Shown piece by piece: positions 1 to 10,000 of a stretch of DNA of 64,000 nt. Source of the DNA: Aradus depressus (Eukaryota > Arthropoda > Insecta > Hemiptera > Aradidae). Each line of letters begins with the position of its first letter. Within the stretch, counting starts at the first letter, position 1. Below the pieces are notes generated by a model. It worked only from the letters and a program-made list of their open reading frames with translations, was not told the DNA's origin and searched no databases. The translations under genes were made by a program, and so were the position numbers. The stretch spans positions 3,545,107 to 3,609,106 of the forward strand of contig OY759225.1 in NCBI GenBank assembly GCA_963662175.1, written 5' to 3'.

Positions 1-684
1 CAGAGCCTCAGTCTGTGAGAGATGCGATGAGATGAGATGACGGTAAGCTACCAGTATGAGGTGGCCTCCTCCAACAGTGGCGGCTTCACCCGTCTTCTGT
101 TTATATGGGAGAGCAGCATCTACAAGCTCATCTACCGCGAGCCCCCACCTCTGACAGGAGGACGGTGACAGAGAGGCTGAGGACGGGGGTGGGGTGGGGT
201 GGGGCGGTGGGAGACAGGGACGCCCCCTCAGAGCCTCAGTCTGTGAGAGATGCGATGAGATGAGATGACGGTAAGCTACCAGTATGAGGTGGCCTCCTCC
301 ACCAGTGGCGGCTTCACCCGTCTTCTGTTTATGTGGAAGGGCAGCCTCTACAAGCTCATCTACCGCGAGCCCCCACCTCTGACAGGAGGACGGTGACAGA
401 GAGGCTGAGGACGGGGGTGGGGTGGGGTGGGGCGGTGGGAGACAGAAACGCCCCCTCAGAGCCTCAGTCTGTGAGAGATGCGATGAGATGAGATGACGGT
501 AAGCTACCAGTATGAGGTGGCCTCCTCCACCAGTGGCGGCTTCACCCGTCTTCTGTTTATGTGGAAGGGCAGCCTCTACAAGCTCATCTACCGCGAGCCC
601 CCACCTCTGACAGGAGGACGGTGACAGAGAGGCTGAGGACGGGGGTGGGGTGGGGTGGGGCGGTGGGAGACAGGGACGCCCCCT
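1..684 (+). repeat. 228-bp tandem repeat containing the start of bestrophin exon 1
   Basis: Three near-identical units start at 1, 229 and 457. A fourth partial unit starting at 685 runs into the real exon. Each unit holds a short leader, an ATG, about 34 codons matching the true exon start at 721, and then about 87 bp of GC-rich sequence with GGGGT runs that the fourth unit lacks; the units part from the exon at 825. The period of 228 is a multiple of three. The first unit carries several substitutions that the next two lack. The array probably continues left of the window. Confidence 0.93.
37..168 (+). pseudogene. Truncated duplicate of bestrophin first exon (also 265-396 and 493-624)
   Basis: This is the first of three duplicated exon starts. 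Each has an ATG, about 34 codons like the start of the full exon at 721, then about nine unrelated codons and a TGA. None can encode a channel, because the transmembrane segment that follows in the full exon is missing. The copy at 37 differs from the others in residues near the conserved W-x-G-S-x-Y-K motif (it reads WESSIYK), whereas those at 265 and 493 match the full exon. They might serve as alternative 5' leader segments or upstream ORFs, but no evidence in the sequence shows use. Confidence 0.7.
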
Positions 685-720
685 CAGAGCCTCAGTCTGT
701 GAGAGATGCGATGAGATGAG

Positions 721-899
721 ATGACGGTAAGCTACCAGTATGAGGTGGCCTCCTCCACCAGTGGCGGCTTCACCCGTCTTCTGTTTATGTGGAAGGGCAG
801 CCTCTACAAGCTCATCTACCGCGAACTTCTTCTTTTCCTCATAGCTTTTGGACTCCTAAGTGCCCTCTACAGAAATGCTTTTACCCTCGATCAAAGAAG
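721..899 (+). CDS. Bestrophin-family chloride channel, first coding exon (partial gene)
   Basis: Bestrophins are calcium-activated chloride/bicarbonate channels of the plasma membrane, assembled as pentamers. The exon encodes 59 codons plus two bases beginning MTVSYQYEVAS. It carries the family N-terminal pattern: MT-x-x-Y near the start, a conserved valine-alanine pair, then LLFMWKGSLYKLIYRELL (the W-x-G-S-x-YK signature), and the first hydrophobic segment LLLFLIAFGLLSALYRNAF. The family protein is several hundred residues, so this is only the amino end. The exon stops at AAG followed by GTAAGG, a good splice donor at 900. I did not find the next exon (expected to encode the YCD-x-x-x-x-LIP region) in the window, so the intron is either very long or the gene is broken. 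The start at 721 is supported by alignment to the family and by its repetition in the upstream units. Confidence 0.85.
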
Positions 900-2725
900 G
901 TAAGGGGACGGTTTATTTTTTTGTGTTTAAAATATCTTTCTTTACAATCCCCATTCAACATCCTCCGCACATCTTCTACAAGCCCCCGTGGCTTTCATTA
1001 GAGAATCGGCGAAAAAAGTTGAAGTTTGACATCTAATTCAGAAATGTTTTCCAAGGGTACCTTATTTCAACTTTTTTTCATTACCCTATATTCTGATTTC
1101 GAAATCGACTACCTCCGCGAGTGAATGTCATTGATTTTTAACCACTCGAAAAAAGAGCCCTAGTTCGTTTACTAAAAATGAAGAAGTGATTTTTTTTTTC
1201 TAATATTGAACATCAGATGTCGACCTTGTCAAACATTAGTGTGAAAAAAACGACCCCTTTTTCGTGTCTTTTTTGAATATTAACTGATGATTTCAGTCTG
1301 ATCAAAAAATAGATTATATACTTCAATTCTGGACATACTTACCATTCTCGTTAACATGTACCAGACGCCAAAAATTATGGGAAAATTGGAATAGAAGAAG
1401 CGGAGACTTTGTCCAACTCCAACGTTGAATATCTCAACGAGTATCCAACGGATTGGTCATTTTTAATTTATGGACGTCTAATTTGAGAAAAAATATGAGA
1501 TTTCATAAAAAAGTTGAATTCCAGATCCCAATTTGAAATTTTTCTCAGGATTTAATGTCGCATCAACGGATTGGTTAGAAAAACGAATTATTTTCACAAG
1601 ATCTGTGTGGAGTATTCAGTCGATCCCAATGGCAGCTTCTCTTTCCCAATCGAATTCCTGTGGTAACCTAATTGAATTTATGATACTTCACATTTTTGCA
1701 GAGATATTGTGAAACACTTGATAAAAATAAAGAAAACGTTTGTTTTTTTAAAAAAATTTGTGACGAAGGTACATTACTCAACTCACTGGAACAACTAGAA
1801 ATAAACAGAGCGCTACAAAAAGGAAATTGTATGAACGATCAGACCAATCTCAAATACTCACCCCTTTTATCGCCAATAATATAATCCTCCAGTCTCTGTG
1901 TACGTACTTACTCTCTCAAAAAACTGTATATTTTATTTTATAAAACTTTTTATTTTATTTTTATTCATATATTAACAATTGTTATCTTTAATTCACTTCA
2001 TATATGCATTTAATCAACCCATAGTATTTCAAATTTTTTATTTTTAAGATCCCAATTTGGGACGAAATGTCATTTTTTATGTTTTCCATATTTCAAATAT
2101 TAACTGTACAGAAAGGATAGGAAAACCCCGTAGGGGCTCAAAAAGGATACCTACCTATCGCTTGGATTGTAAACTACCTAGTTGAACTTCAATTTAGTAT
2201 TTGTTAAGTCGTGGCTGAAGATGGTAGCAATACCGAAAGTACTCCCATATTATATATTATTTGTGAAATAGACAATATTTTTAAAAAAACATATGTTTTC
2301 TTTATTTTTAATTGAATTTAGTTTTATTTTTAGCTATAGGAAGTATGGTCAAGTTATATAATCGGTCAGAAATTGACTGGAATTTGGTTCTCCAGAACCC
2401 CGTAAGGAAGACACCTATTGATTTTCAGCCGAATCGCCCAAATGGAATGGGGTGCCTTAACATAAGAACCTCAATTACTGCCGAAGTAATGAGTCTATTG
2501 ACCCCATGTGAAGGTTTGAAGGAATAGGAAGATACGAGGATGGAGCCTCAACTCCGAAACTGTAGTAACTGTGCATGTAATGAAAGACATACAGTTTCAG
2601 CCAAATCGGTAAATTGGTTTCAGAGTGAGAGCGAAAACTTAATTTAGTACTTCACCCTTGGCAAGTACTCTGTACACCGACATCTTTTTTTTTTTACCCT
2701 GTTAGTTTCTACATTCTATGGAGTT
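900..2725. other. AT-rich probable intron, no gene seen
   Basis: The stretch begins at the bestrophin splice donor. It is AT-rich with many stop codons in every frame. About 1690-1760 and 2195-2300 resemble the two arms of the foldback element at 21648-22244 (shared words include gcagagatattgtgaaa and accgaaagtactccca), so a degraded copy of that element (DR-B) probably lies here. Nothing else was recognised. Confidence 0.5.
2330..2530 (+). repeat. DR-A dispersed repeat copy
   Basis: DR-A is an unclassified dispersed family seen about a dozen times in this window. Its recognisable words are a 'ctatacgaagtat' block, 'taatcggccaaaaattcga', 'gattttcagccaaatcg' and 'actgccgatgtaatgaatg'. This copy has a diverged form of the first block at 2335 and the last near 2475. 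No coding capacity or termini could be defined. Confidence 0.6.
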
Positions 2726-2729
2726 TCAG

Positions 2730-2884
2730 CAGTCTTCTTTCGTATCCCTGATGGAGCTTCCTCCATACGCATAGGAATGTCCTCTGGTACCTCGAGGTTG
2801 AGAGCCCTCGTTCTCAAGGTTGATAACCACGGAAAAAGGTCGCTTTTGGAAGCCTGTAAAAAAAGGGGGTTGTGCGATGAGTGA
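2730..2884 (+). CDS. Candidate internal exon of unknown gene, frameshifted
   Basis: A pyrimidine-rich tract and TTTCAG (2724-2729) precede 50 codons with no stop, reading from VFFRIPDGASSIRIG to ACKKRGLCDE. The composition is richer in GC than the flanks. The frame ends at a TGA (2882), but a one-base shift in the A/G homopolymer at about 2857-2869 would carry the reading into MSDEEEIKVIDFNEPSL and then to a donor-like GTAATT at 2928. The IPDG...CKKRGL pattern faintly recalls Ras-binding-type ubiquitin-fold domains, but I would not assign a family. A competing minus-strand reading (with CAG|GTAATT near 2937) exists. This may be a pseudo-exon, a sequencing homopolymer error, or chance. Confidence 0.35.
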
Positions 2885-3142
2885 TGAAGAGGAAATAAAA
2901 GTGATTGATTTCAATGAACCATCATTGGTAATTACCTGTGAACTGGAATTAAGCGGCTCCATTAGTTTTTTTAAGAAGGGCTCTTTGCGGAAAATTTCAT
3001 TAATTAACTCTCTGATCCTGGTTTTCAAAAAACAAAGAGGTCAGATTAAGGATTAAAAGCTTATCTGTAAAGACTGTCATCCATATTAAATATTTATTGA
3101 TTATTAAAAAAGTATTAAAAATATAATTGAGCAAAAAAATAG

Positions 3143-3450
3143 GAGGTCATATCGCCTACTACCAGAGCGCTCTTTCGTCACTCTGGTGGACATGAGCCCG
3201 ACTCTACTCTGGGAGTCCTAAATTTTGCCTACCCTAAATTTTTACTCAACTAGGTTAGGGGTCTTATAACGAGTACCTGACATCGTACAGGCTCGGGACC
3301 ATCGCTTAACATATCCGAATGACGGCGTGCTCAAGTTCATTTTACCTCCCAGATAAAATAAACTAAGGGCCTCGGTCGGGTTTCGAACCCACGTTCTTGA
3401 GCTCAGAAGACAAGCACGCGTACCACTGATATGAGCTACCGGCGCCCTCT
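3143..3450 (-). mobile_element. SINE-A (tRNA-derived SINE), near full length
   Basis: On the minus strand the element begins with gagggcgccggtagc, an A-box-like segment, followed by the B-box-like ggttcgaaacccg, the two internal RNA polymerase III promoter blocks of tRNA-derived SINEs. A ~250-bp body follows, including cttcggatgggacg and gggtaggcaaaatttagg, ending in gcgatatgacctc. Many copies in the window share this order, which defines the family. This copy lacks the last part of the tail (agcccgggcatgagtcat). Confidence 0.85.
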
Positions 3451-3565
3451 TAAAAAAAAATAGGATATTAAGCAAAATGATTATTATATTTAATAATTCA
3501 ATTTTGAAAGGTGCTACAGGTTTCAGGAATTTAGGGAAGCTTGCTTGATTATTAGGGTCTGTGAA

Positions 3566-3665
3566 GGGTGGAGCGTAGGGCTTTGGTTTCATGTACTCAC
3601 CACCGGTGCGGGTTCGAATCCCGTCCATGGAAGAAGTATATTTCATAGATAAAACTAAAAAAAAA
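3566..3665 (+). mobile_element. SINE-B (second tRNA-derived SINE) copy
   Basis: The copy carries the family head ggagcgtagggctttgg, a tRNA B box within cgggttcgaatcccgtcc, and the body word atttc-tagataaaac. It matches the copies at 33605 and 44057. It is distinct from SINE-A in both head and body. Confidence 0.75.
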
Positions 3666-3666
3666 G

Positions 3667-4207
3667 GACATTTAAGAACAGATTCACGTGGCGTTACACA
3701 CTTGATTCCCGCCTTATAACGTCCCTTTACCATCAATTGTATCCAAATTGATGTCCAACCCCTTCCTCCCCTCCAATAGCAACCCTTACCGCCATAGAAT
3801 TTTTATGGACTCTTCGGTTTTGTAACCCTTATTAGCAAATTTTCATGAATGCAAGAATTTTTTTCATTTTTACCTGTACTACTGTGTAGGCAAAAATTTG
3901 GACTCCCTCAGTAGTGCTCCCAGGGAATGAACAAAATCATTAAATACTTAAGTGACCAGTCTATCTTTCTATGTTGGACGCGGAATCCGATCTGACCATA
4001 GTGATCAGACTCGCAAACAAAAACAAACAGATAGGTTGTCATGGGAGTTGGTACATCGGACCAGAGCCGACCAGTCAGTCCAGTGTGACCACATCCAACA
4101 TGTTCAGTTTTTTCCTCAGTGTCTTATCGAAATAGAAGCTGATGAACTGTTCCTGATTTGGTAGATATTTTTAACAAGACATTAGAAAGTAACAAATAAC
4201 TAGTTGG
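3667..4207. other. No gene or element recognised
   Basis: Mixed-composition sequence. Short open frames occur here but show no family match and no splice-site pattern that I can support. Confidence 0.4.
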
Positions 4208-4310
4208 TTAGTTATTGGGACATATACCTGGGCTTTATTGGGACATACGCCCGGGCTTTATTGGGACATATGCCCTGGCTTTATTGGGACATATGCCCGG
4301 GCTTTAACTC
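4208..4310 (+). repeat. 25-bp minisatellite derived from SINE-A tail
   Basis: About four tandem units of the form tattgggacatatgcccggg plus cttta sit directly against a SINE-A copy at 4311. The unit resembles the SINE-A tail on the minus strand (tattatgactcatgcccggg plus cttta), so the array looks like an expansion of the SINE end. Confidence 0.75.
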
Positions 4311-4506
4311 GGAGGTCATATCGCCTCTTTCGTCGCTCTTTGGACATCAACCCGACTCTATTGTGGGAGTCCTAAATTTTGCCTGCCCATGTTTATTAAC
4401 CTAGGAGTAAGGATCTTTAACGAATTCCTGACATTGTACAAGCACGGGACCATCCGAGAAGGACGGCATGCTCAAATGTGTTTTCACCTCTCAAATAAAA
4501 AAACCT
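4311..4506 (-). mobile_element. SINE-A fragment lacking the tRNA head
   Basis: The copy begins with gaggtcatatcgcc and runs through gggagtcctaaattttgcc to the cctctcaaataaa body region. The tRNA-like promoter part is absent. Confidence 0.8.
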
Positions 4507-4745
4507 AACATAACTTAGTGTGACACCTATTGTTTTTCAACCAAATGGATCAAAGGGAAGGGGTGATTAAGGGGAGGCTTAACACAAAAACTCGAATAAC
4601 TGCCGATAGAATGAATGTATCGACACAAAATCTTATATGTGTGTTCAGAACCCCATAAGGACAACACCTATCGATTTTCAGCCAAATCGCCCAAAAAAAG
4701 AGGCTTAACACATAAACCCAATAACTGCCGATGTAATCAAAGACC
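4507..4745 (+). repeat. DR-A dispersed repeat copy
   Basis: Contains two rounds of the family words 'gattttcagccaaatcgccc' and 'aataactgccgat', with 'atgaatgtatcgacacaaa' between them. Confidence 0.6.
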
Positions 4746-5089
4746 ATAGACTTCTTGAAAATACTATAATCTTACTAAATCTTAATTTTTAAATAATAAA
4801 TATTGTTTTATTCTTTCATTATTTTCTTGTATTGTGTACATTTTTTTATGTTTCAATTCTTTTTTCTGTTGTAGCAAATATTTTTAAAAAAATTTGCCGC
4901 TATATTTCACTTTATAACTTCTGTGTTTGAAGTTTAATTATAAACCATTAAGGTATTTATTATCTATATTAATAAAGCTGAAACGGGGTTTGTTTGTTTG
5001 TATGTTTGTTCCAGCATCACGCCCAAACGGCTGGACAGATTTTTATGAAACTTCCCATGTAGCATTCTTTTGAGCCCGATTGAATAATA

Positions 5090-6720
5090 GGCTATGTCGC
5101 GTCCCAATATTTTGAACAGGAGGGGGGGTTGTAAGGGGGGCCTAAGTATAAATATAGAGCTAGCTCATTAACTAATGGTCGAATTGTCTTGAAATTTCAT
5201 ACGTAGTATTCCTAAAGGTCAATTAGAAATATAAGGTGTGTGGCGTCCCAAAATTTTGAACGGGAAGGGGGGTTGTGGGGGGGCCTAAGTATGAATATAG
5301 AGCTAGCTCAAAAACTAATGGTCGAATTGTCTTGAAATTTCATACGTAGTATTCCTAAAGGTCAATTAAAAATATAAGGTGTGTGGCGTCCCAAAGTTTT
5401 GATCGGGAGGGGGGGTTGTAAGGAGGGCCTAAGTATATAAATAGTGCTAACACATTAACTAATGGTCGAATTGTCATGAAATTTCACATGTAGTATTTTT
5501 AAAAGCCAAATAGGAAAAAAAGGTGTGTGGTGTCCCAAAGTTTTGATCGGGAGGGGGGGTTGTGGGGGGGCCTAAGTATAAATATAGAGCTAACTCATTA
5601 ACTAATGGTCGAATTGTCATGAAATTTCATACGTAGTATTTCTAAAGGTCAATTAAAAATATAAGGTGTGTGGCGTCCCAAAATTTTGAACAGGAAGGGG
5701 GGTTGTGGGGGGGCCTAAGTATGAATATAGAGCTAGCTCAATAACTAATGGTCGAATTGTCTTGAAATTTCATACGTAGTATTCCTAAAGGTCACATAGA
5801 AATATAAGGTGTGTGGCGTCCCAAGGTTTTGAACGGGAGGGGGGGTTGTGGGGGGGCCTAAGTATAAATATAGAGCTAACTCATTAACTAATGGGCGAAT
5901 TGTCATGAAATTTCACATGTAGTATTTTTAAGAGCCAAATAGGAAAAAAAGGTATGTGGTGTCCCAAAGTTTTGAACGGGAGGGGGGGTTGTGGGGGGGC
6001 CTATGTATAAATATAGAGCTAGCTCATTAACTAATGGTCGAATTGTCTTGAAATTTCATACGTAGTATTCCTAAAGGTCAATTAGAAATATAAGGTGTGT
6101 GGCGTCCCAAAATTTTGATCGGGAGGGGGGTTGTAAGGGTGGCCTAAGTATAAAAATAGTGCTAACTCATTAACTAATGGTCAAATTGTCATGAAATTTC
6201 ACACGTAGTCTTTTTAAAAGCCAAACTGGAAAAAAGGTGTGTGGCGTCCCAAAGTTTTGAACGGGAGGGGGGGTTGTGGGGGGGCCTAAGTATAAATATA
6301 GAGCTAACTCATTAACTAATGGGCGAATCGTCATGAAATTTCACATGTAGTATTTTTAGAAGCCAAATAGGAAAAAAAGGTGTGTGGCGTCCCAAGGTTT
6401 TGAACGGGAGGGGGGGTTGTGGGGGGGCCTAAGTATAAATATAGAGCTAACTGTTTAACAGTTGGTCGCATTGTCACGAAGTTTCACATGTAGTATTCCT
6501 GAAGACCAAATAAAAAAAATAGGCGGTGTGACGGCTCAAAATTTTTTACGGGAGGGGGGGTAGTGGGGGGCCTAAGTATAAATATAGAGCTAACTCATTA
6601 ACTAATGGGCGAATCGTCATGAAATTTCACATGTAGTATTTTTGAAAGCCAAATAGGAAAAAAAGGTGTGTTGCGTCCCAAAGTTTTGAACGAGAGGGGG
6701 AATTGTGGGGGGGCCTAAGT
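5090..6720 (+). repeat. ~145-bp Helitron internal tandem array, left part
   Basis: About eleven units share gtgtggcgtcccaaa, a G-rich core (GGGAGGGGGGGTTGTGGGG), cctaagtataaatatagagc and tcatgaaatttcac. Units vary by small substitutions and by two alternating subtypes (ataaatatagagc versus atataaatagtgc). The array continues after the LINE at 10747. Confidence 0.93.
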
Positions 6721-6740
6721 TTTTTTTTTTTGTTTTTTTT

Positions 6741-7016
6741 TCGGATGCTCCGGTAAATCACCCGGCCCGCTTATCGTCGGGGAAGGAGGAAGTACATATA
6801 TATATATAGTATAGTTTTATTTACTGTTGCTGTGGGTGTCCGGGGGCGACAGCCTTTGGTCCCTTACGGGACAGACTGGCGCTCCCGGGCCCCCTTAAGA
6901 TGCGGCTGCCTGGTGGCGCCGAGAGAGCTCGAGATCGGTGGAGTGGGGCTGCTTCTACATCGCGGTCGCCGGGGGTAGGACTCGGGCCCGGCCCGTCAAT
7001 CGCCCCCGGCGCCGGG
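6741..7016 (-). other. LINE 3' UTR
   Basis: Sequence between the ORF2 stop and the poly(A) tail. It holds a short (TA)n tract near 6795 and is GC-rich elsewhere. A short + strand frame here is antisense and not a gene. Confidence 0.7.
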
Positions 7017-10000
7017 TCAAAGGGCCTTTTTCTGTTCCCGCCAGGAGGTGATAAACCGGCCGAACGCCGGATAGTTCGACTCCGTTATCAACTCCGGCAG
7101 GGTCAATCCCAGGTACGATCCTGTCGCGCGGATCAACTCCACCCTAGACCTGTCGTACAGGGGACAATCGAGGACCACATGTTCTGCAGTCTCTATGCCG
7201 CCACACGAACAGTTCGGGCTATCCTTCCTCTTGAAGAAGAAGAGTTTGGAGTTGAAGTCACCGTGACCTGAAAGTACCTGAGAAGTCCAGTGATCGGGTT
7301 GTACCCAAGTGGAGCGCAGGCGGACCCGGACGTCAGGTAGATACGTGAATGTCGTTCGCCCGTCGGAGGAGTGCGACCATCGTTGTTGCCACCTGTCCAT
7401 TATCCAGTCTTGGACTATGTTCTTGCAACGCTCTGGTCTGTTCTGTCCACGTAGCTCGCCCTCCAGGACGAGGCGCAAGGGCTCATCTATATCTGTTCTC
7501 AGGGGCAGATTGCGTCTACAGTAGTACGAGGCGACCGCCCCGTCCAAGACCAAGTCTATGGGCGGAGCTCCTGCCAGCACCTGTAGCGCTGCAGTGGAGA
7601 CAGTACGATAGGCCTTTGTGACTCTCAGGAGGGCAGCTCTTTGGGCCTGCAGTAGTCTCGTTCTCTGCTGCTTGGTGGGACGTAACCACCATCCTGCAGC
7701 AGCGTATCGAGCCACAGCCTCGAACACCCCCGTGTAGATTGTTCTACACGCTGAGTACTTGAGGCCCCATGTTGCGCGAGCTAGGCAGCTCAGAGCGTTG
7801 AAAGTAGCATTTGTCCTTTCTTTGATGGCAACAGCGTGGGGAGTCGCCCTGAAGCCCGGACCCAGCCTCACACCTAGGTATGTGACCGTCTCCGGGAATT
7901 CAACGCGCATCCCTCGGATCCCCAAGGAGAAGGGGTGGCGGGCGTTGGTTTTCCCTCTCATTAGCAGGGCCATAGTCTTGCTTGGTGAGAGGGCCAGCTT
8001 ATTGGCGCAGCACCAGCTGTCGACGAAGTCGATGGCGGTTTGGGCTGTGCGGGTCAGAGCTGCCCGGTTATCAGCGTGCACCGTGATTACGAGATCGTCA
8101 ACATAGGCTATGGCCTTATATTCATGATTCTCGAGTTCACGGAGCAGTCCATCAAGGAGTATGTTCCAGAGTGTTGGTCCTAAGACCGAGCCCTGGGGGC
8201 ATCCTCTAGTGATGTTCACTGATCTGCTGGCATACAGCTGACTTACAGTCGCCGAACGGCCGTCGAGGAAACTGGATATCAGCCCAAATATATTCCTTGG
8301 CGGTCCCATAGCACGCAGTTGTGTGAGGATGGCAGGCCACCAGGCGCAGTCAAACGCCGCCACGATGTCGAAGAAGATACAGAGGGCATATTTGCTTCTG
8401 TTCCCTTCAACATCCGACCTCAGCGTTATCAACGCGTCCTCGGTTGACCTACCCCTCAAGCAACCATACTGTCTAGGGGATACGAAGGCGTATACTTGGG
8501 TGCGGATCCTGTCAAGGACGAGTCCTTCCAGTATCTTACCGAACAGAGACAGAAGACTGATCGGTCTGTAGCTGCTTGCCAAGGAAAGGTCCCTATCCCC
8601 AGGCTTGACAAACGTGCACACCAAGGCACGTTTCCAAGCACTCGGGAAGTGGCCTCGTCCCAGGCAGGCATTGTACAGGTAGAGTAGATCTGTCTTAATG
8701 ACCGGGTAGGCTTTCTTGATCATGGCCGCGTCCATGAGATCGCTCCCAGGGGCGCCGCCACACTTCTGCCTCCCAATCACCAGGGTCAGATCCAGCTCAT
8801 CCCAATCGGGGGCATCCTCCGTGTCCGGCAAGTCACGGGCAGCACACCTGATGTTATGTTGGATGGGTGTATCCCCTGCCGGGTCATCCTCCGGGAAGGC
8901 TTGGCGTAGGTACATCCCGCTGGCCCCCTCCAGGGACAAGGCATGCTGGATGCCATTCCTGATTGAGGCCACCGGGGCGACCGTCTTGAACCTCCCAGTG
9001 GCGATCCGATAGGGAATCCCCCACGGGTTTTTGCTGGACTCGTCCTCTACGAACCTTCTCCAGCTTGTTATCTTGGCGGCTTCGATGCTCCGACCGTAGG
9101 CCTCGCTGAGCTGCCGGTACTCTTCCCTGCGAATAACCCGATGGAGCTGATCTCGGCACCGCTGGTACCGCCTCCTGGCACGATAAACGGCCCTTTTGGC
9201 GAGGGTGAGGTCTTCGCTCCACCAGGGGACTTTCCTCAATCGGTCGACCTTCCTGGGGATGGTCCCGTCGGCAGCCCTCAGCAGAATACTACTGAGTCTG
9301 TCGGCACCCTCCTCAATCTGGTCGACCGGGTCGGAACCCCTGAGACCTTCCCATTCCTCGTCACAGGAGTAGGCAGCAGCGGCGGCCACGAAGGCTTCCG
9401 GTATCGCTTTGCGAGTTGCAAAGCGAGGATCCCTAGACCTGACTGCCGTTAGCTGCGCGTCAAAGAGCCTCACGTCTAGGACTTCGTGGTCACTAGACGT
9501 AACCCCTCGGACTCCCCAGCCACTGACAGCCCTGTATAGTTCTCCAGAAACCAACGTGACATCGATATGCGATTCTCCATTGGCACTACGAAAAGTGGGC
9601 GGAGAATGTTGGTCGTTGACTATGCACAGGTGATGGCATGCGATCAACTCCATTAGTCTGTCGCCCCGGCGGTCGGTGCGAACCGATCCCCAGGAGACAG
9701 ACCAGGCGTTGGCGTCCGCCATAACTATGACTTGGCGTCCCGCCAGCTCATCCAACACGTGGTCCAAGTGGCCCAATTGTAGGTCTATGCTCTCAGACGG
9801 AGGGAAATATCCGCTGATCACATAACAATCGACGTTGGCGTGCCTGATGCAGGCCACAGCAATATGGCTGGTGGACAGATGGGGGAGCGCCATCACATCC
9901 ACTTGGGGGCCGGTCACAACGATTGCGGCCATAGGCCGTTCGTTGTTCCGTGCGCCAGTTATTATTCTGTGGCCAATACCGAAGCCTGCCACGCGATTTC

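Noticed and set aside
900..2300. A second bestrophin exon
   Set aside because: I looked for the YCD...LIP and following transmembrane motifs in the + strand and did not find them anywhere in the window.
3242..3736. 164-codon minus-strand frame
   Set aside because: It runs through SINE-A and SINE-B sequence and has no family likeness.
6900..7271. 123-codon + frame and other + frames up to 10759
   Set aside because: Antisense shadows of the GC-rich LINE ORFs.
8884..9222. 112-codon minus frame inside LINE ORF2
   Set aside because: It is in another frame of the same strand; the ORF2 frame carries all domain motifs.
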